A stretch of DNA of 64,000 nucleotides, taken from positions 806,001-870,000 of the forward strand of contig CANLWK010000001.1 of assembly GCA_947494805.1 (NCBI GenBank), in the 5' to 3' direction. Position 1 is the first letter of the stretch. Each line of letters starts with the position of its first letter. This DNA is from an uncultured Croceitalea sp. GTDB taxonomy: Bacteria; Bacteroidota; Bacteroidia; Flavobacteriales; Flavobacteriaceae. The notes beneath the pieces were generated by a model that worked only from the letters and a program-made list of their open reading frames with translations, was not told the origin of the DNA and did not search any database. A program made the translations under genes and the position numbers. Of this stretch, positions 42,503-51,263 are shown one piece after another.

Positions 42503-42754
42503 GTGGAGAAATTTGATAATTCTATTGATATCCTAGAGATAGATTTGATTGAATTTTGCCCTTTTAAACAAAAAATGGTTTCCAATATGAAAAAGTTAAA
42601 GCATTACCCAAGTGTATGGCAAGCACAACCATTTTCAATGGAAATGTTTGCCCATTTTGAGCGAGAGGCACGTTTGCGCAATCAGGAAGCTCAATTGGAA
42701 CGACAAGAAGTAGAAAAAGTAAAAAAATCGAAGCTAAAACTGATATTCGGTTAA
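42503..42754 (+). CDS. Small hypothetical protein, 83 residues
   Basis: A short frame from a GTG at 42503; alternatives are ATGs at 42575 and 42587. The C-terminal half is highly charged and helical (MFAHFEREARLRNQEAQLE, KVKKSKLKLIFG). No known family. The terminator directly after it supports transcription, and the 87-base gap after marR would allow read-through or a separate promoter. Existence as a protein is not certain. Confidence 0.45.
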   Translation: MEKFDNSIDILEIDLIEFCPFKQKMVSNMKKLKHYPSVWQAQPFSMEMFAHFEREARLRNQEAQLERQEVEKVKKSKLKLIFG

Positions 42755-42781
42755 TTGGCAAGAAATTCTAAGTGAAAAAGT

Positions 42782-42813
42782 AAAATGGCATCATCACAAT
42801 GATGCCATTTTTT
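42782..42813. terminator. Intrinsic terminator, usable from both strands
   Basis: A 13 bp stem (AAAATGGCATCAT / ATGATGCCATTTT) with a 4-base loop and T tract on the plus strand; the A-rich 5' side gives T's on the minus strand too. It separates the small ORF from the convergent DUF5694 gene. Confidence 0.85.
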
Positions 42814-42833
42814 ATGGACGGGAGACTTCATCA

Positions 42834-43712
42834 TTAGTTCAACTTTGCATTTAAAAAGTTCCAGCTCGATATTAGTTCGAATTCTGGTGTGTTTTTAAAA
42901 AGTTCGTCTAAGGTCCATTTGTGATTGTCTCCAACAATAATAAGAATCCTGTCGTTTTGTTGGTTCATTTTGATAACATTCGCCAACATACGCACATTTC
43001 GCGTGTACCATCGACCTAACCAATCAGGTCCTATCCAATTTTTTTGTACTCCCACCCGTATTTCAAAACTGTGCATTCGTTGTGAATTTATACGTTGTGC
43101 AATTGGAGAGTTTCGTAGTGCAATTTGATTTAATAGGGTTAGGGAGTCAAAAACCGTTTCATTATGATCATATGTGGTTGTGATATCTTTTAAATACTTG
43201 TCATAGAAGCCCTTGTCATTAGTTTCTGCATAAGCTCCAAATTCCTCAAAGGAGAAACCTTTTAAAGAACCAATAAAAGGTGTTTGGTCATCGAAAAAAT
43301 AGAGCCTATTGTGCTCGACAATTTTCGCCAAACGAAAACCCAATTGATAGACTTCATTGTGCTTGTTTTGAATTAAAAGAGAGTCTTTGAGATATGCATG
43401 AAAATCTTTATTGGCTTTTTCCGATGCTCGCGGTTCCCATTCCAATACAATCTTTGTTGGTTCAAACTTGGCGAGCATCTTTGTCAATCGTAAAATAGAA
43501 GCCTGAGAGACCGAATCTAAAGCACTGGAGTTAAAGTGATGCGTGCCCAATACCATTACTCTTGATTGTGCTAAATGGGTGTATGTTTTCAGCTGCTTTT
43601 GAGACTCATATAAATATTGGTTTTTATGAACTTGAGCGATTAGATGGATCGTTGTTCCGAGCAAACAAATAACAGTAATGGCACGAGTGATGAATTTTTT
43701 AAGTAAATGCAT
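42834..43712 (-). CDS. DUF5694 protein, secreted (TraB/GumN-like)
   Basis: A 292-residue protein with an N-terminal signal/anchor (about 8-27) and a domain with VMVLGTHHFNSS, KIVLEWEP and a C-terminal ILIIVGDNHKWTLDELF, that is, GTHHF near the start and GDNH near the end, the signature of the TraB/PrgY-GumN-like superfamily (DUF5694 branch). These His/Glu positions suggest a metal-dependent hydrolase. Biological role unknown. Located after a 60-base spacer from a lipoprotein gene on the same strand, it has its own ECF-like promoter candidate at 43733-43758. Confidence 0.75.
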   Translation of the reverse strand: MHLLKKFITRAITVICLLGTTIHLIAQVHKNQYLYESQKQLKTYTHLAQSRVMVLGTHHFNSSALDSVSQASILRLTKMLAKFEPTKIVLEWEPRASEKANKDFHAYLKDSLLIQNKHNEVYQLGFRLAKIVEHNRLYFFDDQTPFIGSLKGFSFEEFGAYAETNDKGFYDKYLKDITTTYDHNETVFDSLTLLNQIALRNSPIAQRINSQRMHSFEIRVGVQKNWIGPDWLGRWYTRNVRMLANVIKMNQQNDRILIIVGDNHKWTLDELFKNTPEFELISSWNFLNAKLN

Positions 43713-43732
43713 AACGGTTGGTTGTGATTAAA

Positions 43733-43758
43733 AGATAAAATCACGAACAAATTGTTAC
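43733..43758 (-). promoter_or_regulatory. Candidate ECF-type promoter of the DUF5694 gene
   Basis: On the minus strand GTAACA (43758-43753), 16 bases, then ATCT (43736-43733), 20 bases before the ATG. It is a weaker match to the GTAACC-N16-GT(A/C)T pattern seen at 25079 and 33224. Confidence 0.3.
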
Positions 43759-43772
43759 ACTCTCAAGAAATA

Positions 43773-44243
43773 CTACTCTATTTTGCCATCATGAAAGCCC
43801 GCGCGTTTCCAACCCTCTGATTCTTTTACCCAGATATTGGTGATGCGAAATTGGTTTTCTTTGGTTTCAGCACTGTCCTTGGTGACAACAGTAATACTGC
43901 CCGTCACAATGGCCGTGTCATCATGTATTTTGATAACCGTATCGTTAAGCTCGTAGGTCAGCACCTCAAGTTCACCTGATTTCAATTGTGCTGTTCTTTT
44001 TTCTAGATACGCAAACCAAGATGCTTTGTCAAAAGCTTTAGAACTACCATTGGTATGTATATAGTTTTCAGTGGTCAATGAATCAAGTGTGGTTAAATCC
44101 CCTGCTTTAAAAGCATCATTGAATGCCGAAAGTGTTTCTTGTAGTCCATGGGTTCTGGCATTTTTGTTTTCAGTCTGCGAATCACGGCAGGCAAAAATTG
44201 CTAAGAATAGTGCAAGCACCACAATGAGTTGAGTTTTTTTCAT
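43773..44243 (-). CDS. Nuclear transport factor 2-like (SnoaL/DUF4440) lipoprotein
   Basis: A 156-residue protein with a lipoprotein signal (Cys at 19 in LAIFACRDS) followed by a DUF4440/SnoaL-like domain: FNDAFKAGDLTTLDSLTTEN, YLEKRTAQLKSGELEV, DDTAIVTGSITVVTK, WVKESEGWKRAGFHDGKIE. These cone-shaped folds bind small ligands or act as isomerases; here the substrate is unknown. Lies between a DUF3592-like gene and DUF5694 on the same strand. Confidence 0.82.
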   Translation of the reverse strand: MKKTQLIVVLALFLAIFACRDSQTENKNARTHGLQETLSAFNDAFKAGDLTTLDSLTTENYIHTNGSSKAFDKASWFAYLEKRTAQLKSGELEVLTYELNDTVIKIHDDTAIVTGSITVVTKDSAETKENQFRITNIWVKESEGWKRAGFHDGKIE

Positions 44244-44309
44244 TTTTTTTGAGTTTAATCTTGGAATCCAGTCCCCGATAAAGTTAAAAGGTTTCTGTCG
44301 AATACTAAC

Positions 44310-44858
44310 TTATTGACAGTCCTTAAAAGGGAGTTTTATTTCATTTGATAACTTTCTTCGTCTAACAGAAGATTGCTTTGGATTTGTTCTTAAGAACTGA
44401 ATGGGAATGGAACTATCTATCGTCAATACGTCAAAACAGTTCTTTGAAGCTACCAAAAAGGTGTTCTCGTACCATTTTCCATGATGTTCAAAGCTGTAGG
44501 TCAAAAAGTATTGAAATTCTTCCGCTTTGCTTTTATTCTTTCCCTTGCCCGTTACATAGGAAACATCTTTTGCCTCTTTGGCTATAATAGTGGCCGTGGT
44601 ATTGGCGCCATACTTTTTTGTTTGGGCCTGCTCATAATAGTACAGAAGGCTAGAGGGCATGGTGAATAACATGCCTAAGACCGGAATTCCGGCAAAAAGG
44701 CTGCCAAAAACCACCATAAAAGTGACTTGATATCGAATTCCCAGATATACAACCACAGCGCCAAGTACTATAAAAACCATGACAATCAACAAGGGCCCTC
44801 CATTTTTTTGAAGTGCGATTTTGCTGAATTGGAGTTTGTCCCCGAAGGTTAATTTCAT
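44310..44858 (-). CDS. DUF3592-like membrane protein
   Basis: A 182-residue protein with two membrane helices (about 22-41 and 46-66) and a cytosolic beta-rich C-terminal part (TATIIAKEAKDVSYVTGKGK, FQYFLTYSFEHHGKWYENTF, IPIQFLRTNPKQS), the pattern of DUF3592. Function unknown. It ends near the DUF4440 gene and starts seven bases after the polA stop. Confidence 0.6.
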   Translation of the reverse strand: MKLTFGDKLQFSKIALQKNGGPLLIVMVFIVLGAVVVYLGIRYQVTFMVVFGSLFAGIPVLGMLFTMPSSLLYYYEQAQTKKYGANTTATIIAKEAKDVSYVTGKGKNKSKAEEFQYFLTYSFEHHGKWYENTFLVASKNCFDVLTIDSSIPIQFLRTNPKQSSVRRRKLSNEIKLPFKDCQ

Positions 44859-44865
44859 CTAATTT

Positions 44866-47700
44866 CTAATGCGCTTCTAACCAATTTTCGCCCAATCCCA
44901 CTTCAACATCCAAGGGTACGCTCATGATGTAGGCATTTTCCATTTCTGTTTTGATAAGGTTCTTCATCTCATCCAATTCAGGTTTGTAGCAATCAAATAC
45001 AAGTTCATCATGTACCTGAAGCAACATTTTGGTCTTATAGTTACCTTCGGCCAGTTTTTGATGGATATTGATCATGGCGATCTTAATAATGTCCGCCGCA
45101 CTGCCCTGTATTGGCGCATTGACGGCGTTGCGTTCTGCAGCCCCGCGAACAACCTGATTGCCCGCATTGATATCTTTCAAATAGCGACGTCGCCCCAAAA
45201 CTGTTTGCACATAGCCATTGTCACGGGCAAAATCGATTTGCTCACTCATGTAGTTTCTGAGCTTGGGATAGGTCTTGTAGTAGGTTTCAATGAGCTCTTT
45301 TGATTCTGCTCTGGTCAAATCGGTCTGGTTGCTCAGTCCAAAGGCCGATACGCCATAAATGATTCCGAAGTTGACCGTTTTGGCATTGCTACGTTGCTCA
45401 CGTGTCACTTCTTCAAGGGGTACATTGAAGACTTTTGAGGCTGTTGAGGCGTGAATATCCATTCCGTTTTTAAAAGCTTCTATCATAGTGTCTTCCTCAC
45501 TCAAAGCTGCAATTATCCGAAGCTCTATCTGCGAGTAATCTGCGGCCAACAATACATAGTTTTCATCACGTGGCACGAAGGCCTTACGTACTTGTCTACC
45601 GCGTTCGGTGCGGATAGGGATATTCTGTAAATTCGGGTTGTTACTGCTCAAACGACCGGTGGCCGCAACGGTTTGCATATAATCGGTATGTACCCGCCCC
45701 GTTTTGGGTTGCACTTGTTCTGGTAGGGCATCGACATAGGTGCTTTTTAATTTTGAGAGTCCACGATAGTCCAAAACATTCTGAATGATTTTATGGTCTT
45801 TGGCCAAATAGGAAAGTACATCTTCTGCGGTTGAATACTGTCCGGTTTTGGTCTTCTTGGGCTTATCGACCAATTTCATCTTGTCAAATAAGATTTCGCC
45901 CAGTTGTTTTGGTGAGCCTATATTGAATTCCTGTCCCGCTGCTTCGTAAATCTGTTGCTCCAAATTCTTAATGTCATTGTCAAGATCTGTAGAAAGGGAG
46001 CCTAAAAACTCTTTGTTCAGGTTGATACCCTCGCTCTCCATATCGGCCAACACCCGCAATAGTGGCACCTCAATTTCTTCAAACAACTTTTCGGTTTTGG
46101 CTTCGGCCAGCTCGGGTCTGAAATGGTCGGCCAATTGAAGGGTGATATCAGCATCTTCAACGGCGTATTCTGTTTGTTTGTCAACAGCAACATCGCGCAT
46201 GCTCAATTGGTTTTTTCCTTTTTTTCCGATAAGTTCGGTAATCGAAACAGGAGTGTAATTCAGATACGTTTCTGATAGCACATCCATATTATGGCGCATA
46301 TCAGGATTGATAAGGTAATGCGCCAGCATGGTATCAAAGAGTTTGCCTTTTACCTGTATGCCATAGTTTTGCATGACCTTGATGTCGTACTTTAAGTTTT
46401 GTCCAACTTTTTCAATGGTTTCCGACTCAAAAAATGGGCGCAGTTTTTCCAATAGCTCTTGTACTTCTTCTTTATCTTCTGAAAAAGGTACGTAGAACCC
46501 CTTGCCTGCGCTCCAGCTAAAAGCAACCCCCACAAGTTCAGCTTCTAGCGGATTTATAGAAGTGGTTTCGGTATCGAAACAGACAGAAGGTTGTCGCATC
46601 AATTTGTTCAAGAACATTTCTAGTGCCAATCCGTCTTTGACCAGCTGATAAAAATGCGGTACCTCGGCAATGGTCTTTCGGCTATTGATATCTGTAACAG
46701 TTGCTGCGACCTCTGTAGGATCGCCGCCAAACAAGGTAAATTGTCCACTACCGGCCACTTTGGTATCTTGCTTTGCCACCGTTGTGATCGCGGCTTGCGT
46801 AACTGGCTCGGGCTCTCCGGAGAATATCTTTAAAAACTGCTCTTTCAATCTTCTGAATTCAAGTTCTTCAAATATCTTTTGTACGGCTTTAGCATCGGGT
46901 TCGGACATTTCATAGTCATTGGCATTAAAAGTGACATCACAATCAATCTTGATTTCTGCCAACTTTCGTGACAAACGCCCTAGTTCAGCATTGTCTTCGA
47001 CTTTTTCCTTCATCTTGCCTTTCAACTGATCGGTATTGGCAAGTAGTCCTTCCATGTCACCAAACTGCTCCAAAAACTTTTTGGCCGTTTTGTCACCAAC
47101 CCCTGGCAAGCCAGGTATATTATCACTGGCATCGCCCATCATGCCCAAATAGTCAATGACTTGCTCTGGACGCTGCACGCCAAAACGTTTTTGTATTTCA
47201 GGGATACCCCAGATTTCAATGCCATTGCCCATTCGCGCCGGACGGTACATAAAGATGTTCTCAGAAACCAATTGCCCAAAGTCTTTGTCGGGGGTGACCA
47301 TGAAGACTTTATAATCTTCTTTTTCAGCTTGTTTGGCCAAGGTGCCGATGAGGTCATCGGCCTCGTAACCCGCTAACTCTACCACAGGAATTTTCATCGC
47401 CTTAAGAATCTCTTGAATATAAGGTACCGCTATGCGAATTGCATCTGGGGTTTCATCACGATTGGCCTTATATGCTTCAAACAGTTCTGTGCGCTCAACA
47501 CTACCACCCTTGTCGAAAGCTACCGCCAGATGATCGGGCTTTTCGCGTTTGATGACGTCAAAAAGGGAATTCACAAACCCCATTATTGCTGAGGTATCCA
47601 TGCCTTTAGAGTTGATTCTGGGGTTCTTGATAAGTGCATAGTACCCACGAAAAATAAGGGCGTAGGCATCAAGCAAAAAGAGTCTTTTTTGATCGGACAT
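44866..47700 (-). CDS. polA: DNA polymerase I
   Basis: A 944-residue polymerase for repair and Okazaki fragment maturation. The 5' nuclease domain (1-290) shows LLDAYALIFRGYYAL, YEADDLIGTLA and GMMGDASDNIPGLPGVGDKTA. The 3'-5' exonuclease domain keeps FDTETTSINP, so proofreading looks intact. The polymerase domain has AADYSQIELRIIAALS, RSNAKTVNFGIIYGVSAFGL and LLQVHDELVFDCY. Length is normal. The start MSDQKRLFLLDAYALIFRG at 47700 is clear. A repeat-rich spacer lies upstream. Confidence 0.97.
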   Translation of the reverse strand: MSDQKRLFLLDAYALIFRGYYALIKNPRINSKGMDTSAIMGFVNSLFDVIKREKPDHLAVAFDKGGSVERTELFEAYKANRDETPDAIRIAVPYIQEILKAMKIPVVELAGYEADDLIGTLAKQAEKEDYKVFMVTPDKDFGQLVSENIFMYRPARMGNGIEIWGIPEIQKRFGVQRPEQVIDYLGMMGDASDNIPGLPGVGDKTAKKFLEQFGDMEGLLANTDQLKGKMKEKVEDNAELGRLSRKLAEIKIDCDVTFNANDYEMSEPDAKAVQKIFEELEFRRLKEQFLKIFSGEPEPVTQAAITTVAKQDTKVAGSGQFTLFGGDPTEVAATVTDINSRKTIAEVPHFYQLVKDGLALEMFLNKLMRQPSVCFDTETTSINPLEAELVGVAFSWSAGKGFYVPFSEDKEEVQELLEKLRPFFESETIEKVGQNLKYDIKVMQNYGIQVKGKLFDTMLAHYLINPDMRHNMDVLSETYLNYTPVSITELIGKKGKNQLSMRDVAVDKQTEYAVEDADITLQLADHFRPELAEAKTEKLFEEIEVPLLRVLADMESEGINLNKEFLGSLSTDLDNDIKNLEQQIYEAAGQEFNIGSPKQLGEILFDKMKLVDKPKKTKTGQYSTAEDVLSYLAKDHKIIQNVLDYRGLSKLKSTYVDALPEQVQPKTGRVHTDYMQTVAATGRLSSNNPNLQNIPIRTERGRQVRKAFVPRDENYVLLAADYSQIELRIIAALSEEDTMIEAFKNGMDIHASTASKVFNVPLEEVTREQRSNAKTVNFGIIYGVSAFGLSNQTDLTRAESKELIETYYKTYPKLRNYMSEQIDFARDNGYVQTVLGRRRYLKDINAGNQVVRGAAERNAVNAPIQGSAADIIKIAMINIHQKLAEGNYKTKMLLQVHDELVFDCYKPELDEMKNLIKTEMENAYIMSVPLDVEVGLGENWLEAH

Positions 47701-48126
47701 GAGTTGAATTTTTGAAGTACGAAATTAGAAGTACGAGGTGTTAAAAATAGGGAAAAGAAGTGAGAATTTAGAGGTGGGAATTGAGGATTGAGGGGTGAGA
47801 TACTAGAATTGGGATACTTGTGCTTTATACACCGTGGAACGGGGCTCTTTAGTTCAAAAACGTAAATAAAATAAAAGCCGTTAAGAGAGAACAAAGAAAC
47901 TGGACTTTTAGTCTTGTATCTGAAGTACGAATTACGAAAACAGGAGAGGAGTCAAGAAGCAAGAGCCAAGAAATAGGGATTTAGACTTTTAGTCTTATAT
48001 CAGAGTAGAGCTTCGCATATTAACTACGAAATACGGAAAATAACCACATTCGAGTGAAGAATAAGAGGCAAGAACCAAGATTTTAGTCTTATAGCTTAAG
48101 TCTTAGAACGAACGAAGTGAGCGATC
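47701..48126. repeat. Gene-free spacer with degenerate direct repeats
   Basis: 426 bases without a credible gene. Three imperfect copies of ACTTTTAGTCTTATATC occur at 47904-47920, 47985-48001 and 48080-48095. They are accompanied by purine-rich blocks with CAAGAAGCAAGAGCCAAG and AAGAGGCAAGAACCAAG and by several GAAGTACGA or TACGAAAT words. It looks like a lineage-typical dispersed repeat. No promoter or terminator is clear. Confidence 0.6.
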
Positions 48127-49116
48127 TTACTTTTGAAAAAAGCTTTGCGATTCAATGTTTTCATGCCCTTTGGGTGAATATTGTCGGTAGCTAAATCCTG
48201 AATGTATACAATAGGCACCCGTTTCTCCATTTTTGTTCATTGCAATGAAACCAATTTGAAAGTCTTTACGGTCTTTGTTTTTTTCCATAATACGTTTCAC
48301 ACCCTCTTCACAGGCTTCTTGTGGTGATTTGCCCTGGCGCATCAATTCTACGATCAGGAAACTGCCTACGGTGCGCACGACCTCTTCGCCGACGCCGGTG
48401 GCAGTTGCGCCACCAACCGTATTGTCTACAAACAACCCTGCACCAATGATTGGAGAATCGCCGACCCGCCCAGCTAATTTATAAGCCATGCCACTGGTAG
48501 TACATCCCCCTGAAATATCACCATTTTTATCAATGGCCAGCATACCAATGGTGTCATGGTTTTCAATATTAATAGGAGTTTCGTAGTTGGCTGTTTTCTT
48601 CCACTCCAACCATTCTTGTTTTGATTTTTCGGTCAGTAGGTTTGCCTTTTCAAACCCCTTTTCATAGGCAAATTGTTCTGCACCTTTACCTGCCAGCATC
48701 ACATGTGGGGTCTCTTCCATCACCTTGCGCGCTACTGAAATAGGGTTCGCAATATTTTGTAAGGCCAAAACAGCACCACAATTACCAGCGGCGTCCATAA
48801 TGCAGGCATCTAAGGTCACATTGCCGTCACGATCGGGCCTACCACCCGTGCCAACCGTTTGGTTGTTGGCATCATCTTCTTCAACCTTAACACCTTGTTC
48901 AATGGCGTCTATCGCACGGCCCCCATCACTGAGAACCTCCCACGCTTTGGCGGAGGCGTTCATGAAGTCCCAAGTACAGATAACAATGGGTTTGATTGTT
49001 TGGGATTGGGTGGTTGCCTCAATTTTCTTGTCATCTTTACAGGACGCCAAAGCTGGTGCTGCTAGTATACTTGCCGTTGTCAATCCTGATTTCTTAATGA
49101 ATTTACGCCTTTGCAT
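48127..49116 (-). CDS. N4-(beta-N-acetylglucosaminyl)-L-asparaginase (glycosylasparaginase), exported
   Basis: A 329-residue Ntn-hydrolase precursor. The nucleophile is T189 in the autocleavage motif NHDTIGMLAID, followed by GGCTTSGMAYKLAGRVGDSPI, typical of glycosylasparaginases, which release Asn-linked GlcNAc or isoaspartyl groups. The N-terminus MQRRKFIKKSGLTTASILAA is a Tat-like signal ending in ALASC, possibly a lipoprotein. ATG 49116 is selected for this signal; the open frame extends further into cutC's upstream. It acts in the periplasm, probably on glycopeptides. It is divergent from cutC with 41 bases between starts. Confidence 0.9.
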   Translation of the reverse strand: MQRRKFIKKSGLTTASILAAPALASCKDDKKIEATTQSQTIKPIVICTWDFMNASAKAWEVLSDGGRAIDAIEQGVKVEEDDANNQTVGTGGRPDRDGNVTLDACIMDAAGNCGAVLALQNIANPISVARKVMEETPHVMLAGKGAEQFAYEKGFEKANLLTEKSKQEWLEWKKTANYETPINIENHDTIGMLAIDKNGDISGGCTTSGMAYKLAGRVGDSPIIGAGLFVDNTVGGATATGVGEEVVRTVGSFLIVELMRQGKSPQEACEEGVKRIMEKNKDRKDFQIGFIAMNKNGETGAYCIHSGFSYRQYSPKGHENIESQSFFQK

Positions 49117-49157
49117 AGATGGGTTGCTTATTTTTAAACTGCAATAAATATAATAAT

Positions 49158-49880
49158 ATGTTGGTCGAAGTCTGTTGTAACTCACTAGAATCTGCTTTAA
49201 ACGCCGAAGAAGCCGGTGCTGACAGAATTGAGCTATGTTCCGAATTGGGTATTGGAGGTGTAACGCCTTCATTCGGATTGATTCAGCTCGTAAGAGAGCG
49301 ACTAAAGATACCCGTTCATGTTTTGGTACGACCGCGAAGTGCCCATTTTACCTATACCGAAACAGAGTTTACGGTGTTGCTGCGTGATATCGAAGCATGT
49401 ATGGAGCTTGGTGTCGATGGTATCGTGTCTGGAGTGTTGTGCGATGATGCGGCTATCGATTTAGAGCGCACAAAACAGGTGATTGCACTGGCCAGACCAT
49501 TACATTTTACGTTTCATCGTGCATTTGATTGGGTGTCTGACCAAAAGACAGCTTTGAAGCAATTATCTGAAATAGGTGTAAATACAGTCTTGACTTCGGG
49601 CCAAAGGAATACTGCTGAACAAGGGATGGAGCAATTAAAAGCATTGCAGGCAATAGGTGCCGAAAGTACCATTATGCCGGGTGCGGGGATCAACGCTTCC
49701 AATGCCCATCGATTTAAAGCGATGGGTTTTGAGGCCATACATCTGTCAGGCACTTTATTTGGAAATACTGTAAAAATCGACCAAAAAATTCCCATGAATT
49801 CGCAAAAACACCTAGTTGAACATGAGGTGGCCGTAACGAATACCACATTGGTTCGTCAAATAGTACAAAGCGTTAAATAA
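49158..49880 (+). CDS. cutC: Copper homeostasis protein CutC
   Basis: A 240-residue TIM-barrel protein of the CutC family with EVCCNSLESALNAEEAGADRIELC at the start, VHVLVRPRSAHFTYTETE, FTFHRAFDWVSD and IMPGAGINASNAHRFKAMGF. The link to copper is old genetics; the enzymatic role is not settled. ATG 49158 is chosen because the two Cys near it align with family members. It is followed by the metallophosphoesterase after 56 bases. Confidence 0.92.
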   Translation: MLVEVCCNSLESALNAEEAGADRIELCSELGIGGVTPSFGLIQLVRERLKIPVHVLVRPRSAHFTYTETEFTVLLRDIEACMELGVDGIVSGVLCDDAAIDLERTKQVIALARPLHFTFHRAFDWVSDQKTALKQLSEIGVNTVLTSGQRNTAEQGMEQLKALQAIGAESTIMPGAGINASNAHRFKAMGFEAIHLSGTLFGNTVKIDQKIPMNSQKHLVEHEVAVTNTTLVRQIVQSVK

Positions 49881-49936
49881 AAATCAAAGAAAAGGTATCC
49901 TTGATTTTAAAAAAATAACTTTGCAAAAAACTGATT

Positions 49937-51172
49937 ATGGCTCGATTTTTAATCGTTCTTTCGATATTGTACATCATTTTGGCGATTTATGGCTTTCAGG
50001 GTTTTAGATCCTTATTTAAGAACTCTTGGGCGCAAATTGCTTATGCCATGCTGTTTTTTGCGGCGTGGATAAATCTAATCATACGTGTGGTCAACTACAT
50101 GCCGGGTGATGGTGTTCGCGGACAAATTTCGCTTGCTGGCGGAATCTTCTTCTCCTTTTTTTTATTGGCATTGTTTCTCGGTTTCTTCTTGTTGTTAGAA
50201 GATATTGTAAGACTCATTGGATTTGGCTACAACAAAGTAATGGGTCTTTCAGAAGGGGAAACATCGTATTTCCCTTCACGTCGAAAGTTTGTGAGCGCTA
50301 TCGGATTGGGTATCGCAGCATTACCTTTTGGGGCCCTTTTGTATGGCATGTACAAAGGCAAGTACAATTATCAGGTATTGAAATACGAGTTGGAGTTTGA
50401 TGATTTGCCCGACGCCTTTGATGGGTATCAAATCACTCAAATTTCTGATGTGCACAGCGGCAGTTTTGATGATGCGAAAAAAGTGACTTACGGAATAGAT
50501 TTGATAAATCAGCAGCAGAGCGACGTGATTTTGTTTACAGGAGATTTGGTTAATGACAAATCAAAAGAAATGGAGCCTTGGAAAGATGTCTTTGCCAAGC
50601 TTGAGGCAAAAGACGGCAAGTATTCTGTTTTGGGAAATCATGATTATGGCGATTATACCCAATGGGAAAGTGAGGCAGCTAAAGCACAGAACTTACAGGA
50701 TTTAAAAAACCTACAAAGAGAGATTGGTTTTGACCTATTGCTGGATTCACATCGTTACTTGGAGAAAGATGGTCAAAAAATCGCTTTGGTCGGGGTCGAA
50801 AATTGGGGGCGGGGCCGCTTTAAAAAAGCAGGTGATCTTGAACGGGCCAAAAAGGGAATCTCGAAAGATGACTTTAAAATATTAATGAGCCATGACCCAT
50901 CACATTGGGAAGACGTTGTCATTGATGACGACTATCATTTTCACTTAACCTTAAGTGGTCATACCCATGGGATGCAATTTGGTGTAGAAATACCTGGTTG
51001 GATCAAGTGGAGCCCAGTAAAATGGCGCTACAAATATTGGGCGGGCATCTATAAAGAAATGGGGCAGTACATTAACGTAAATAGGGGCTTTGGGTTCATA
51101 GGCTATCCGGGTAGAGTTGGTATTTGGCCTGAGATTACAGTAATCACCTTAAAAAGGAAAGGTTTAACTTGA
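49937..51172 (+). CDS. Membrane-anchored calcineurin-like metallophosphoesterase
   Basis: A 411-residue protein with about four N-terminal membrane helices (1-23, 31-52, 64-90, 117-139) and a metallophosphatase domain from about 150. All metal motifs are present: DVH (D171, H173), GDLVND (D203), GNHD (N234, H235), SHDPSHW and GHTHG near the C-terminus. Substrates of this branch include UDP-sugars, phospholipids and nucleotides; here unknown. It ends 92 bases before the thioredoxin-like gene. Confidence 0.9.
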   Translation: MARFLIVLSILYIILAIYGFQGFRSLFKNSWAQIAYAMLFFAAWINLIIRVVNYMPGDGVRGQISLAGGIFFSFFLLALFLGFFLLLEDIVRLIGFGYNKVMGLSEGETSYFPSRRKFVSAIGLGIAALPFGALLYGMYKGKYNYQVLKYELEFDDLPDAFDGYQITQISDVHSGSFDDAKKVTYGIDLINQQQSDVILFTGDLVNDKSKEMEPWKDVFAKLEAKDGKYSVLGNHDYGDYTQWESEAAKAQNLQDLKNLQREIGFDLLLDSHRYLEKDGQKIALVGVENWGRGRFKKAGDLERAKKGISKDDFKILMSHDPSHWEDVVIDDDYHFHLTLSGHTHGMQFGVEIPGWIKWSPVKWRYKYWAGIYKEMGQYINVNRGFGFIGYPGRVGIWPEITVITLKRKGLT

Positions 51173-51184
51173 ATTTAACCTTTA

Positions 51185-51204
51185 TCAAGGCCCTAAGGGC
51201 TTGA
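51185..51204. other. Short stem-loop after the metallophosphoesterase gene
   Basis: TCAAG(G)CCC TAA GGGCTTGA forms an 8 bp stem with one bulge. It has no T run, so it may be a weak terminator or RNA-stability element. Confidence 0.3.
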
Positions 51205-51263
51205 CTTCATGTACTACTTTAACATTTTTTCTTACTTTTGAGTGAGAAATCAATCATGCTACA

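Noticed and set aside
47583-47894. 103-codon minus-strand frame across the polA start
   Set aside because: Overlaps polA in another frame and the repeat-rich spacer; no domain.
49881-49909. Weak hairpin AAATCAA/TTGATTT after cutC
   Set aside because: Short AT stem, long loop and no clear T tract; not called as a terminator.
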